From contig JAWKUK010000011.1 in the NCBI GenBank assembly GCA_041398605.1, forward strand, positions 124,001 through 188,000: DNA of 64,000 nucleotides, given 5' to 3'. Positions 32,657-41,737 of this stretch are shown one piece after another (within the stretch, counting starts at the first letter, position 1; every line of letters starts with the position of its first letter). Position numbers and translations under genes: made by a program. The notes under the pieces were generated by a model, which searched no databases, was not told the origin of the DNA, and worked only from the letters and a program-made list of their open reading frames with translations. This DNA comes from JAWKUK01 sp041398605. Lineage in GTDB: Bacteria; Planctomycetota; UBA1135; GCA-002686595.

Positions 32657-35020
32657 ATGAACGCGAATCCCCGCGCCAACCACGGCGGCTTCCTCGCCAA
32701 TATGCTCCGACCTGCGCGCTGGCCGATCTCGGCGAAGCTCATCGCGTTGGCGCTGACCGTCGGCGTCATATCGATCGCTGCGACCGGCTGGCAGAGCGTC
32801 CGCCAAGCCCAGGACGCGCTCGAGGTTGCCGCTCGCCACCAGTACGAGGGCGTCGCGAAGGAGCGCGCGAGGGCCGTCGAGGAAGAGGTCTACGCCACGG
32901 TGGAGAAGTCGCTCTTGCTCATGGCGGTTCACCCGCATACGGCCGAGGCGCTGGAGGACTTCAAGGTCGCCTTTGGCAGCTTGAGCGCTGACCTCGAGGC
33001 CTCGGGGGACCTCGCGAACGGCGGTTTGAAGCGGCGTGATGACGCGGTGCGCCGCTACATGAACAGCGAGTATCGCTCGCGGCTCGAGGACGCCGAACAG
33101 CCTTGGCGTGGGACGGATGCGTACATCCCCCGCGACCAGAGCCTGCGCCTCCTCCAGGCCATGTACATCGCGGAGAACCCCAACGCGGTCGGGAGCAAGA
33201 GCGCGCTCGATCAGAGCCCGGAGGCGTGCCAATACAACGACGTGCACGCCTTTCAGCACCCCTATATGCGGTCGTTCGTGGACATCCACGGGCTCTACGA
33301 CCTGTTCCTGACCGACGCCGAAGGGAATTGTGTCTACACCGTTTTCAAGGAGGCGGACTACGGCACCAACCTGCTCACGGGTCCCTATCGCGCGACCGGC
33401 CTCGGCGAGGTGATCTCGAAGGCGCTCGAGGGCGGCACGAGCGACCAAGCATACCTCTCTGACACGGCGCCCTACGAGCCGAGCTACGGCGCCGACGCGT
33501 CGTTCATGGCGACGGCGATTCGGAGCGAGCATGGCGAGCTGCTGGGCGCTGTCGCGGTTCAGCTTCCCATCGCCAAGATCGACTCGGTGCTCGCTGACAC
33601 GATCGGCCTGGGCGAGACCGGCGAGGTGTTCCTCGTGGCGTCCGACTACAAAGCGCGCTCGTCGCGTCGCTTGGAGGGCTCGGGAGCGGATGACCTCGAG
33701 TTCGATGCGGTCAAGGCGGCGCTCGCTGGCGCGACATCCGAATACCAGCGCCTCGACCCAGCGGGCGAGGCCATCGTCGGCGTCGCGGTGCCGCTGCAGA
33801 TCTTCGGCCAGCCCTTCGCTGTGCTCGGTGAGGTCCATCAGTCCGAGGTCGATGCGCCGGCGCGCGCGCTCGCGAAGCGGGTCCTCTTTACCGGATTCAT
33901 GGTCGCGTCCATTGTCGTCGCGATGGCGCTCATCTTCGGGCGTTCACTCGCCAAGCCGATCTTGAGCATCGTCAGCGGCGTCCAGGCGACCGTCGAGCGG
34001 CGCGACCTGACCCTGCGGCTCCCTGATGGCCGGGAGGACGAGCTCGGTGACCTGACCTCGGCCTTCAACCGGCTCGTCGAGAGCATGGAGCGCATGATCG
34101 GCGAAATCGACGCGGGCTTCGAGCAGATCGACCAAGGCACCGGGCAGGTCCAGGGCGCCTCGCAGAACCTCGCCTCGGCGTCGACGCAGCAGGCGGCTTC
34201 CCTCGAGCGCATTCGCGACAGCGTCGTGAATGTGTCCGCGATGACGGATCAGAACGCGCGCAACGCCGATCAAGCGAGCGGGCTCTCTGAGACGTACGCA
34301 GAAGCAGCGGACGGCAGCATGGTCGAGATGCAGTCGATGCAGCAGTCGATGTCTGACATCAAGAACTCGAACGACGAGATCTCGACGATCATCAAGGTCA
34401 TCGATGACATCGCCTTCCAAACAAACCTCCTCGCACTCAACGCCGCCGTCGAGGCCGCGCGTGCAGGTGAAGCAGGCAAGGGCTTCGCGGTCGTCGCCGA
34501 AGAGGTCCGCGCGCTCGCGCAACGAAGCGCAGACTCTGCCCGCGAGACGAGCCGCATCGTCGAGCGCGCATCTGGGTTCGTCAACGACGGCGTCCATCGC
34601 GCAGATCGCGTGCGCGAGCAGCTGCAGTCAGTTGTCCAAGGCGCCACCCAGGTTCGCAACCTGATGCGAGAGATCGCCGGCGCATCGGCGAGCCAACTGA
34701 CGGCCATCCAGGACGTCACTTCCGGGATCGCGGAGCTCGACAAGGTGACACAAGCAAACGCGGGCAACGCGGAAGAGCTGGCCTCGACCGCCATTGAGAC
34801 CGCGGGGCAGGTCGGCAGCCTACGTCGCCTGGTCCAGCAGCAGCGCACGTCGCGCTCCAAGGGACACGGCAATCAAGGCAGCGCGAGCGGGTCCATGAAG
34901 CTCATGCGCCCGTCGTTCGCAGGCTTCAGCGACATGGACGACCTTGCTGGTCCCCTCCCTTCGACGCAAGAGATCGACGAGGCTGAGCTCGCGGCCTTTG
35001 GGCACGGCGAGGGCTTCTAA
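32657..35020 (+). CDS. Methyl-accepting chemotaxis protein with large periplasmic sensor
   Basis: A 787-residue receptor. Membrane segment 1 is at about residues 25-46, a large periplasmic domain of the double-Cache type follows to about 405, membrane segment 2 is around 410-432 (MVASIVVAMALIFG), then HAMP to about 485 and the cytoplasmic coiled coil. The signalling tip IAFQTNLLALNAAVEAARAG (starting about residue 585) and GFAVVAEEVRALAQRS are canonical. No C-terminal CheR-docking pentapeptide is seen. The gene sits between the che operon and the flagellins; a sigma28-like site precedes it. Ligand unknown. Confidence 0.9.
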   Translation: MNANPRANHGGFLANMLRPARWPISAKLIALALTVGVISIAATGWQSVRQAQDALEVAARHQYEGVAKERARAVEEEVYATVEKSLLLMAVHPHTAEALEDFKVAFGSLSADLEASGDLANGGLKRRDDAVRRYMNSEYRSRLEDAEQPWRGTDAYIPRDQSLRLLQAMYIAENPNAVGSKSALDQSPEACQYNDVHAFQHPYMRSFVDIHGLYDLFLTDAEGNCVYTVFKEADYGTNLLTGPYRATGLGEVISKALEGGTSDQAYLSDTAPYEPSYGADASFMATAIRSEHGELLGAVAVQLPIAKIDSVLADTIGLGETGEVFLVASDYKARSSRRLEGSGADDLEFDAVKAALAGATSEYQRLDPAGEAIVGVAVPLQIFGQPFAVLGEVHQSEVDAPARALAKRVLFTGFMVASIVVAMALIFGRSLAKPILSIVSGVQATVERRDLTLRLPDGREDELGDLTSAFNRLVESMERMIGEIDAGFEQIDQGTGQVQGASQNLASASTQQAASLERIRDSVVNVSAMTDQNARNADQASGLSETYAEAADGSMVEMQSMQQSMSDIKNSNDEISTIIKVIDDIAFQTNLLALNAAVEAARAGEAGKGFAVVAEEVRALAQRSADSARETSRIVERASGFVNDGVHRADRVREQLQSVVQGATQVRNLMREIAGASASQLTAIQDVTSGIAELDKVTQANAGNAEELASTAIETAGQVGSLRRLVQQQRTSRSKGHGNQGSASGSMKLMRPSFAGFSDMDDLAGPLPSTQEIDEAELAAFGHGEGF

Positions 35021-35359
35021 GGCCAGTGAAGTGATTGGCGCGCGGCTCTGACCGCCCGCCCAGGTACGAGCGCCGCCCCAGGCGGCCTGACTCGCGCGAG
35101 CTTCGCGCGGTTCGGGCTGCTTGGGGCCGCGCCCGTTCAACGGACCACAGCGCTGACGGCGCCCTCCACGCGCTCCCATGCGGCGCGCCCTTGACTACGG
35201 CGGTGAGCGAGGCCAGCGAGCTGACCCCAGCACGCGCCGGCGTCACACGAATCTCCCACTTCGGGCTCAATCAGCCCAGACCGGCTCCGACAACTGTGAC
35301 GTGGAAGGGAAACCGACCACCTCAGCACCCACCGAACCAGTTGTGAAAGGAGCCCCACC
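35021..35359 (+). other. Intergenic region between MCP and flagellin 1
   Basis: 339 bases. A short hairpin GCCGCC-CCA-GGCGGC at 35072-35086 could weakly terminate MCP transcription. A sigma28-like site lies at 35267-35293. AAGGAG at about 35345 precedes the GTG start of the flagellin. The rest shows no gene: open frames here have no recognisable sequence. Confidence 0.5.
35267..35293 (+). promoter_or_regulatory. Candidate sigma28 promoter of flagellin 1
   Basis: TCAA (35267-35270), 15 bases, TCCGACAA (35286-35293), about 66 bases before the start codon. Six of eight bases match the GCCGATAA element. Confidence 0.5.
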
Positions 35360-36193
35360 GTGGGACTTCGAGTCAATACTAACATCGCCTCTTTGACGGC
35401 CCAGCGAAACTTGGGCAACGTCACCTCACGCCTCGAGGGGAACTATTCCCGCTTGGCGTCAGGATTGCGAATCGCCGTCGCAGCAGATGACGCTGCAGGC
35501 CTCGCGATCTCCGAGCGGATGCGCTCTCAGATCAAGTCGTACGGCGTCGCGAGCCGCAATGCTCTCGATGGCGTGTCGCTGGCACAGACGGCTGAGGGCG
35601 CGCTGAACGAGATCAGCAGCATCCTCAACCGCATGCGCGAGCTCGGCATGCAAGCCGCGAACGGTACCCTCAGCTCTCAAGACCGTGGAACGCTCGATGT
35701 CGAGTACTCCGCGCTCGTGTCTGAGATCGACCGGATCTCGACCACGACGGTCTTCAACGGGACGAACCTGCTCGACGGGTCCGCCTCCTTGGGGATCCCG
35801 ATCCAGGTCGGCATCAACAGCAACACGACCGATGATGTCATCAACGTCACGCTGAACGAGACGAGCGCCTCGACGCTCGGCTTCAACTCAACCGACGTGA
35901 CGACCATCTCCAATGCGCAATCTGCGCTGAACCAGATCGATTCAGCGATCGACTTGGTCAACACGCAGCGCGGTCAGCTCGGCGCGCAACAGAACCGGAT
36001 GGAGAGCGCGCTGCGATCCATCCAGATCCAGCGCGAGAACCTCTCCGCATCGGAGAGCCGGATCCGCGACGTCGATGTCGCCATGGAGACGGCCGAGATG
36101 ACCAAGAACAGCATCATGCAGCAAGCCGCAATGAGCGTGCTGCAGCAAGCGAACGTGCAGCCCCAGATCGCGCTGTCACTACTCCAGGGTTAA
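35360..36193 (+). CDS. fliC: Flagellin (copy 1)
   Basis: A 277-residue flagellin with GTG start preceded by AAGGAG. The N-terminal D0/D1 region (MGLRVNTNIASLTAQRNLG, LASGLRIAVAADDAAGLAIS) and the C-terminal D1/D0 region (RIRDVDVAMETAEMTKNSI, VQPQIALSLLQG) are typical; only a short variable D2-like middle is present. The product forms the flagellar filament after export through the FlhAB/FliPQR gate encoded downstream. A second, similar flagellin gene follows, differing mainly in the centre. Confidence 0.95.
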   Translation: MGLRVNTNIASLTAQRNLGNVTSRLEGNYSRLASGLRIAVAADDAAGLAISERMRSQIKSYGVASRNALDGVSLAQTAEGALNEISSILNRMRELGMQAANGTLSSQDRGTLDVEYSALVSEIDRISTTTVFNGTNLLDGSASLGIPIQVGINSNTTDDVINVTLNETSASTLGFNSTDVTTISNAQSALNQIDSAIDLVNTQRGQLGAQQNRMESALRSIQIQRENLSASESRIRDVDVAMETAEMTKNSIMQQAAMSVLQQANVQPQIALSLLQG

Positions 36194-36201
36194 GCGGAAA
36201 C

Positions 36202-36254
36202 AACGGCGTCGGTGCCGTTTCGCTGAGTGGGGGACCGCCGGGTGGCGGTCCCCC
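36202..36254 (+). terminator. Terminator hairpins after flagellin 1
   Basis: GGGGGACCGCC (36229-36239) pairs perfectly with GGCGGTCCCCC (36244-36254) around GGGT. A smaller AACGGC/GCCGTT hairpin precedes it at 36202-36219. The T-tract is minimal (TTAC). Probably ends the flagellin 1 transcript. Confidence 0.65.
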
Positions 36255-36593
36255 TTACCAGCGGCAACCGAAGGCCAAGTCCGCTGAATCCGGAGCTGCT
36301 CTCTCCTAACTTCACCCAGATCGATTGCCGGATCCGACCGCCGTGTGCGCAGCACTCGGGAGCGTTGGAGCGAGTCAAAGGCGCAACGTGCCCCGCGTCA
36401 GAGACCCGACCGCAATCGAGCACCTGTGCACCCAGGGCGACGTCCGTCGCGACGCGTGGTGCGCTCCTTCGTCCGCGGGCGACGAAGGGCGAACACGCAG
36501 CAGTCACCACGGTCCCTCGAGAGAGGACGACACCCCGGGAGGCCCTTCGCATCGTCCGCGTCACGGTATCCGAATCCAAGGAATCGAGAATCA
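36255..36593 (+). other. Flagellin 2 upstream region
   Basis: 339 bases after the terminator. A weak sigma28-like arrangement TAAC-N16-GCCGGATC occurs at 36307-36334, and AAGGA lies at about 36578 in front of the ATG at 36594. I see no gene here. Confidence 0.35.
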
Positions 36594-37418
36594 ATGGGAC
36601 TTCGTGTCAACACCAACATCTCTTCAATGACCGCGCAGCGGAACCTGAGCAACGTGTCCTCACGTCTGCAAGGGAACTTCTCGCGCCTCTCCTCCGGCCT
36701 CCGCATTGCGTCCGCGGCTGACGACGCTGCAGGGCTGGGCATCTCCGAGCGCATGCGCGCTGACATCCGTTCATACGGTGTCGCGGCCCGCAACGCCCAG
36801 GATGGCATCTCGCTCGTGCAGACCGCCGAAGGCGCGTTGAACGAGTCGAGCGGCATCCTCACCCGCATGCGGGAGCTCTCCGTTCAAGCGGCCAACGGCA
36901 CCCTGAACACCGGTGACCGCGCGACCCTGAACACCGAGTTCGGGCAGCTCGTCGGCGAACTTGACCGCATCGCCGGTAGCACCAACTTCAACGGCGTCAA
37001 TCTGCTGGATGGCGCGGCGACCTCGCTGAGCGTTCAGGTGGGCATCGACGCTGGCACCAACGACGTTGTGTCGGTCTCGATCGTCGACGCGACCGCGTCC
37101 ACCCTCGGCGTCTCGGCGCTGGACATCTCGAGCTCGTCCGGCGCGTCTTCAGCGATCTCCGCGATCGACGCCGCGATCAGCACGATCAGCACGGATCGCG
37201 GCACCTTGGGTGCGCAGCAGAACCGCCTCGACAGCACGCTCCGCTCCATCATGAACGTGCGCGAGAACACGTCTGCCGCTGAGAGCCGCATCCGCGACGT
37301 CGACGTCGCTTACGAGACCGCGGACCTCACCCGCAACAGCATCCTGCAGCAGGCTGCGACCTCGGTTCTGGCCCAGGCGAACACGCAGCCCCAGCTGGCG
37401 CTGTCGCTCCTCGGCTGA
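36594..37418 (+). CDS. fliC: Flagellin (copy 2)
   Basis: A 274-residue flagellin with the same architecture as copy 1: MGLRVNTNISSMTAQRNLSN, LSSGLRIASAADDAAGLGIS at the N-terminus and RIRDVDVAYETADLTRNSIL, TQPQLALSLLG at the C-terminus. The central third (about 130-200) diverges from copy 1. ATG at 36594 is preceded by AAGGA; upstream residues of the open frame are not flagellin-like. Having two flagellins gives a filament of mixed or alternating subunits. Confidence 0.95.
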   Translation: MGLRVNTNISSMTAQRNLSNVSSRLQGNFSRLSSGLRIASAADDAAGLGISERMRADIRSYGVAARNAQDGISLVQTAEGALNESSGILTRMRELSVQAANGTLNTGDRATLNTEFGQLVGELDRIAGSTNFNGVNLLDGAATSLSVQVGIDAGTNDVVSVSIVDATASTLGVSALDISSSSGASSAISAIDAAISTISTDRGTLGAQQNRLDSTLRSIMNVRENTSAAESRIRDVDVAYETADLTRNSILQQAATSVLAQANTQPQLALSLLG

Positions 37419-37700
37419 TTCGAATCGGGCTCGAGCGATCATCGTGCCCGAGGGCGGTCACCGCCCGGCTCGAGTCCGACGCGAAGGACCATGGTCCGCT
37501 CTCTCAGTCTCCAACTGGGTGGGCGGACCGGTCAATTCTTGCCCCCTGCGTCATGTCCGCCCTCCGTCGCCAGCCGGAAAACTTTTCCGCGTGGCCCAGA
37601 CGGGGAGAACGCCGATCGACCCCTAGTGAAGTTCTCGACGCGGGTCGCATAACTCGCTCGTGCGAGCTGCGTTTGCGCCGAGAACCAATCGGAGCGTCAT
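37419..37700 (+). other. Region between flagellin 2 and fliD
   Basis: 282 bases with a hairpin GGGCGG-TCA-CCGCCC (37452-37466), the palindrome GGAAAACTTTTCC (about 37576-37588), and CTCGC-TCGT-GCGAG near 37653. The sequence TCAATTCTTGCCCC at 37532 matches 13 of 14 bases of the MCP promoter segment at 32591, but without the downstream TCCGA at the right distance. No gene seen. Confidence 0.4.
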
Positions 37701-39227
37701 ATGGTAGGAAGTTCAGGCATCAGCTTCTCGGGTCTCTCGAGCGGCATCGACACGCAAGCGATCGTTCGGCAGCTCGTGCAGCTGGAGCGATTGCCGATCC
37801 AGACCATCAGTGCGCGGCGCGCCAACGAGCAGCGGAAGTCGGACCTCGTCGGCCAGCTTGGCGACCTTGTCAAGAAGCTGAAGGAGAAGGCCGAGGCGCT
37901 CAAGACGAGCGATGAGTTCAAGAGCAACTCCGCGACGATCTCCGACGAGTCGATCGGGACGGTTACGGCGGAGCCTGGTGCGATCGCTGGGAGCCACACG
38001 CTCGAGGTCCAACGGCTCGCCGCGACGGACCGCTGGGTCTTCGACGCGGTGAGCTCGCGCGACCAAGACATCTCCACGACAGGCGGCCAGCAGGTCAGTT
38101 TCACGGTCGGCCAGACGGCCTATTCGCTCACGGTGGACCCCTCTCGCTCGAGCCTGGACGAGATCGCGGCCGACCTCAACGACATGGCCGGCGACGAGAT
38201 TTCGGCCTCGGTGGTGAACACCGGTACGACGAGCAATCCGAGCTATCAGCTCGTGTTGGCGTCGAAGGTCCCCGGGGAGGACGGTCGCATCACCAACATC
38301 TTCTCGGACGTCGCGGGCACCGGTGACGCCCTGACGATCGCTTGGTCGGCGCCGGATGGGAATGGGGCGGCACAGAGCGCGGCGAATATCACGGTTGGCA
38401 ACGACGCGCTGGCGGAGATCGATGGGCTCTCTGTGCGGCGCTCCAGCAACGACTTCTCCGATGTCATCGAAGGGCTCTCGATCAGCGCCACCCGTACGAC
38501 GACGCCGGGGGACCCGGCGATCGTGACGGTGGAGCCTGATCGAGACGCTGTCCGCGGCAAGATTGATGAGTTCGTATCTGCGTACAACGCTGTGCAGAGC
38601 TTCATCAACACACAGAGCACGTTCACACCCTCCGAAGACCCGAACGACAACGGGGGCAAGACGGGTCTGCTCTTCGGCGATTCGATCCTCACGAACGTGA
38701 GAAGCGCACTGAGCCGGTCGCTGTTCAGCGTTGACATCGCGACCGTCACCGGCGACTCGCAGGGCTATTCCACGCTCTCCTTGGTCGGTATCAAGCGCGA
38801 CCGGAGCGGTCTCCTCTCTGTGGACGAGACAAAGTTCAACGCGAAGTTCGCGGACAACCTCGACGCCCTCGCCGACCTCTTTGCCGACGACGACGGCTTC
38901 GACAACGGTGGCGTCGAACCGGGTGACCCGAACTACTACGTCGATCAGTCCGCGGACAAGGGGCTGATGTCAAAGCTCGTCGGTGAGATCGATCGCATGT
39001 TCGGCACGCTCGCTGGCAGCACGAGCGAGCTCACCTTGCGCGGCGTCTTCGACGCGAAGCAAGAGGCCTTGAAGGCGCGCATCAAGCTCTTCGATCAAGA
39101 CATCGCCCGGAAGGAAGATCGCGTCACTCGCTACCAGGAGACCTTGACGTTGCAGTATGCGCGCTTCGAGGAGCTCATGACCCGCCTCAACTCTCAGGGA
39201 GCATCCCTGACGAACACGCTCGGCTAG
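37701..39227 (+). CDS. fliD: Flagellar hook-associated protein 2 (filament cap)
   Basis: A 508-residue FliD: N-terminal SFSGLSSGIDTQAIVRQLVQ, a long central region of beta domains, and a C-terminal coiled coil (LFDQDIARKEDRVTRYQETL, ARFEELMTRLNSQGASL). It forms the cap that folds flagellin at the filament tip. CGGAG lies before the ATG. Followed by fliS 28 bases downstream, the usual arrangement. Confidence 0.93.
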   Translation: MVGSSGISFSGLSSGIDTQAIVRQLVQLERLPIQTISARRANEQRKSDLVGQLGDLVKKLKEKAEALKTSDEFKSNSATISDESIGTVTAEPGAIAGSHTLEVQRLAATDRWVFDAVSSRDQDISTTGGQQVSFTVGQTAYSLTVDPSRSSLDEIAADLNDMAGDEISASVVNTGTTSNPSYQLVLASKVPGEDGRITNIFSDVAGTGDALTIAWSAPDGNGAAQSAANITVGNDALAEIDGLSVRRSSNDFSDVIEGLSISATRTTTPGDPAIVTVEPDRDAVRGKIDEFVSAYNAVQSFINTQSTFTPSEDPNDNGGKTGLLFGDSILTNVRSALSRSLFSVDIATVTGDSQGYSTLSLVGIKRDRSGLLSVDETKFNAKFADNLDALADLFADDDGFDNGGVEPGDPNYYVDQSADKGLMSKLVGEIDRMFGTLAGSTSELTLRGVFDAKQEALKARIKLFDQDIARKEDRVTRYQETLTLQYARFEELMTRLNSQGASLTNTLG

Positions 39228-39255
39228 CCCGTGGGCTGCCGCTGATTTGAATCCA

Positions 39256-39645
39256 ATGAACCACGCTGCCGCAGCAGACGTATACCGCCGGAGCGCGGTC
39301 GAGAACGCGCCGCCCATCAAAGTCGTCCGACTCCTCTACGAGGGGGCGCTCCGCTTCCTTGCGAAGGCGCGGGAGTTCGACGCGAAGGACCCGCGTTCGC
39401 AGTTCGTGGAGTTTACGAGCCGCGCCGACGCGATCGTCACCGAGCTGCGGGCAGCGCTCGATCACTCGCTGAACGACGAGGTCACAGAGAGCCTAGAGCA
39501 GCTCTACCTATTCTGTGGCTCTGAGCTCTCGCGGGCGTTGCTCGAGCGGACGGCGGACCCGATCCCCGCCGTGGAGCGGGTGCTTCGGACCCTGCTCGAC
39601 GGGTGGCTGCATGTCGAGGCGGAGACGACTCGCACAGCCAGATGA
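39256..39645 (+). CDS. fliS: Flagellin export chaperone FliS
   Basis: A 129-residue helical protein: ADVYRRSAVENAPPIKVVRLLYEGALRFLAKAR fits the FliS N-terminal helices that bind the flagellin C-terminus. ATG at 39256 chosen; a TTG at 39247 is possible. The TGA overlaps the ATG of the next gene (39642-39645), so the two are coupled. Confidence 0.88.
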   Translation: MNHAAAADVYRRSAVENAPPIKVVRLLYEGALRFLAKAREFDAKDPRSQFVEFTSRADAIVTELRAALDHSLNDEVTESLEQLYLFCGSELSRALLERTADPIPAVERVLRTLLDGWLHVEAETTRTAR

Positions 39646-40031
39646 CGGGTGCGCTCGAGCGAATTGCTGCGGCGCGGCAGGCGTGCGCCGACGCGTTGGA
39701 GTCCATTGCGCAGCGGGTGCCGTTCGCCGACGGACTGGCTGGCACGACCTGGGACGCCGAGGCTGCGATCAGCGGCCTCGAGCGCGTTGATCGGGCGTTC
39801 GAGGCGCTGGGAGATCCCGCCAGCCTCGAGGCCCAGGCGCCCGCTGGCGCAGAGGAAGAGGTCCGGGCGGCGCTGGGCGACCTTGCCCGCGTCCATATCC
39901 TGCTCACGATGGCGGCGGCGCGGGAGAAGGACGCATTGAGAGAGCGCCTGATGCTCGTGGCGCAAGCCGACCGCGTCCTCGAGTGGCACGCCTCCGAGAG
40001 CGCCGGCGAGCGCTTCGATATGAACGCCTGA
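39642..40031 (+). CDS. Helical protein coupled to fliS, possible FliT/FlgN-like chaperone
   Basis: A 129-residue, mostly alpha-helical protein (LERIAAARQACADALESIAQ at the N-terminus, AREKDALRERLMLVAQADRVLEW at the C-terminus). No family signature is clear. Position directly after fliD-fliS with a 4-base ATGA overlap is where FliT or FlgN-type chaperones are commonly encoded, so a role in export of FliD or hook-associated proteins is a reasonable inference, not a demonstrated fact. Confidence 0.6.
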   Translation: MTGALERIAAARQACADALESIAQRVPFADGLAGTTWDAEAAISGLERVDRAFEALGDPASLEAQAPAGAEEEVRAALGDLARVHILLTMAAAREKDALRERLMLVAQADRVLEWHASESAGERFDMNA

Positions 40032-40066
40032 GGCGCGAGGTACGCGCGTGTCGCGAAGGGCGACAG

Positions 40067-40089
40067 CCGTGTCGGAGTTCTCGACACGG
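40067..40089 (+). terminator. Hairpin after the fliD-fliS unit
   Basis: CCGTGTCG (40067-40074) pairs with CGACACGG (40082-40089), loop GAGTTCT. No T-run follows. It probably marks the end of the fliD transcript before the sigma54 promoter at 40171. Confidence 0.45.
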
Positions 40090-40170
40090 AGCGCGGTTGG
40101 ACGCAGGGGAGCGGGGTCAGAGCCCTAAGAGCGGACCCCCAAGGGCGCATAGATCGCTCCTAACGGAGCC

Positions 40171-40186
40171 TGGCACGGTGCTTGCG
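40171..40186 (+). promoter_or_regulatory. Sigma54 promoter upstream of fliO
   Basis: TGGCACG (40171-40177), GTGC, TTGCG (40182-40186): the -24 GG and -12 GC are separated by exactly ten bases and 11 of 12 consensus positions of TGGCACG-N4-TTGC[A/T] match. Transcription would start near 40198, about 20 bases before the fliO ATG. It would require an activator such as the NtrC-type protein at 22397. Confidence 0.8.
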
Positions 40187-40217
40187 AAAGGGAAGACCCC
40201 GGCCCCCGGAGTCCCCG

Positions 40218-40811
40218 ATGCACCTTCCCCTTCTGCTCGCCCTCAACGTCGCTCGCGCGGCATCGTCCACGACCCAATCGGGGGCTGGCCGTTCGATCGT
40301 AGAGGGCGGCCCGAACCTTGGCTGGATGGCGACGACCGTCGCCATCGTGCTCGTATGCATCGTGGCAGCCGCCGCGCTCGTGCGGCGCTTGATCGGCGGC
40401 GCTTGGCGCTCACGCTCGGCCCGGCGCTCGCTCCAGGTGCTCGACATCTTGCCCCTCGGCGGCCGCCGTCAGCTCGTCGTCGTGCGCTGCTACGATCGCA
40501 CCTTCGCGTTGGGGGTCGGCGACAAGGAGGTCGCGCTGGTCGGTGAGCTCGACTCGGCGCTCGTAGCCGTGGAGTCGAGCCCGGCGCCCAAGGCGGTCGA
40601 CTTCGCTGCCAAAGCCCAGGAGTTCCGGGGCTTGTTGCTGCGCGCCGCGCGCCCGCAGGGGACGCTCAACGTGCTCGCGGATGAGCCCCTCAAGGGCGTG
40701 ACCGCTGGCGTGCCTGGGCCCGAGCCGGACGCCGCCGCGCGCGCCTCGAGCGACGCATCGGCTCGACGTCCCCGCCGCGCCGCGGATGCGGTCGAGGGAG
40801 TGGTCGCATGA
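40218..40811 (+). CDS. fliO: Flagellar biosynthetic protein FliO
   Basis: A 197-residue protein with an N-terminal export-like segment, a membrane helix (WMATTVAIVLVCIVAAAALV) and a following basic stretch, then RSLQVLDILPLGGRRQLVVVRCYDRTFALGV, the FliO/FliZ core that helps assemble FliP. The C-terminus is low-complexity. The ATG at 40218 follows CGGAG and lies just after the sigma54 promoter. Overlaps fliP by ATGA (40808-40811). Confidence 0.82.
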   Translation: MHLPLLLALNVARAASSTTQSGAGRSIVEGGPNLGWMATTVAIVLVCIVAAAALVRRLIGGAWRSRSARRSLQVLDILPLGGRRQLVVVRCYDRTFALGVGDKEVALVGELDSALVAVESSPAPKAVDFAAKAQEFRGLLLRAARPQGTLNVLADEPLKGVTAGVPGPEPDAAARASSDASARRPRRAADAVEGVVA

Positions 40812-41737
40812 GCGCGCGCGCGCTCATCGCAGCGCTCGCAGCGGCGGCCCTCCTTGTCGGGTCCGCCAGCGGCCAGCGCACGGTCCAAGAGCCGTCACCC
40901 TTGGGCTCGCCGGCGCAGGCAGGCTCTGGCTCGCTGCGCGTCGCCTTCGATGAAGCCGTGGCTGCGCAGTCAGAGCGCGTGAGCGAAGAGGCCGGCGCTT
41001 CTCCAGATGCGGCGGGCCTCGGTGGTAAGGACGGTCAGCTCTCGACCGCGGTCGAGGTCGCGCTGCTCCTGACGCTGTTGAGCCTCTTGCCGGCGGCGCT
41101 CATCACGCTGACGAGCTTCACACGCATCGTCATCGTGCTCTCCTTCGTGCGGCGCGCGCTCTCCGTGAACGAGCTCCCGCCCAACCCGGTCATCATCGGC
41201 CTTGCGCTGTTCTTGACCATGTTCGTCATGGCCCCCGTTGGTGAGCGCCTCTACGCAGAGACTTGGGCGCCCTATCAGGCCGGTGAGCTGACGATCACGG
41301 AGGCAGGCGAGAGCGCCTGGGAGACGCTCGGTGGGTTCCTCCTCGCTCAGACGCGCGAGAGCGAGCTGAAGCTCTTTGCGGAGCTGGCCGCCGACGGCGC
41401 GGTGAATGCGGCGGCGCTCGAGACGGAGACACAGGCCGAGCTCAACGAGGGCGCTGCGGCCGCGGCCGCAGCAGCCGAGATGCCGCCGATGCGCGTCCTG
41501 ATCCCGGCCTTCATCCTCAGTGAGTTGAAGACCGCGTTCCAGATGGGCTTCCTGCTCTTCTTGCCCTTCCTGGTCATCGACCTCGTTGTCTCGAGCGTGC
41601 TCCTCTCGATGGGCATGATGATGCTCCCTCCGGTGATGATCTCGACACCGATCAAGGTGCTCGTCTTCGTCCTCGTCGATGGGTGGCGGCTCGTTTGCGA
41701 GTCGGTCGTGACGTCCTTCATCGGAGTCAGCACGTGA
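40808..41737 (+). CDS. fliP: Flagellar export gate protein FliP
   Basis: A 309-residue FliP with a signal peptide (MSARALIAALAAAALLVGSASG), membrane segments, ALITLTSFTRIVIVLSFVRRAL, LNELPPNPVIIGLALFLTMFVM-type core and FLLFLPFLVIDLVVSSVLLSMGM at the C-terminal half. An unusually long N-terminal periplasmic stretch and an alanine-rich loop (EGAAAAAAAAEMP) precede the conserved IPAFILSELKTAFQMGF block. Forms the export gate with FliQ and FliR; gene overlaps both neighbours. Confidence 0.95.
   Translation: MSARALIAALAAAALLVGSASGQRTVQEPSPLGSPAQAGSGSLRVAFDEAVAAQSERVSEEAGASPDAAGLGGKDGQLSTAVEVALLLTLLSLLPAALITLTSFTRIVIVLSFVRRALSVNELPPNPVIIGLALFLTMFVMAPVGERLYAETWAPYQAGELTITEAGESAWETLGGFLLAQTRESELKLFAELAADGAVNAAALETETQAELNEGAAAAAAAAEMPPMRVLIPAFILSELKTAFQMGFLLFLPFLVIDLVVSSVLLSMGMMMLPPVMISTPIKVLVFVLVDGWRLVCESVVTSFIGVST

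Noticed and set aside
37444..37915. Small plus-strand open frames between flagellin 2 and fliD
   Set aside because: Overlap hairpins and the start of fliD; no conserved-looking sequence.
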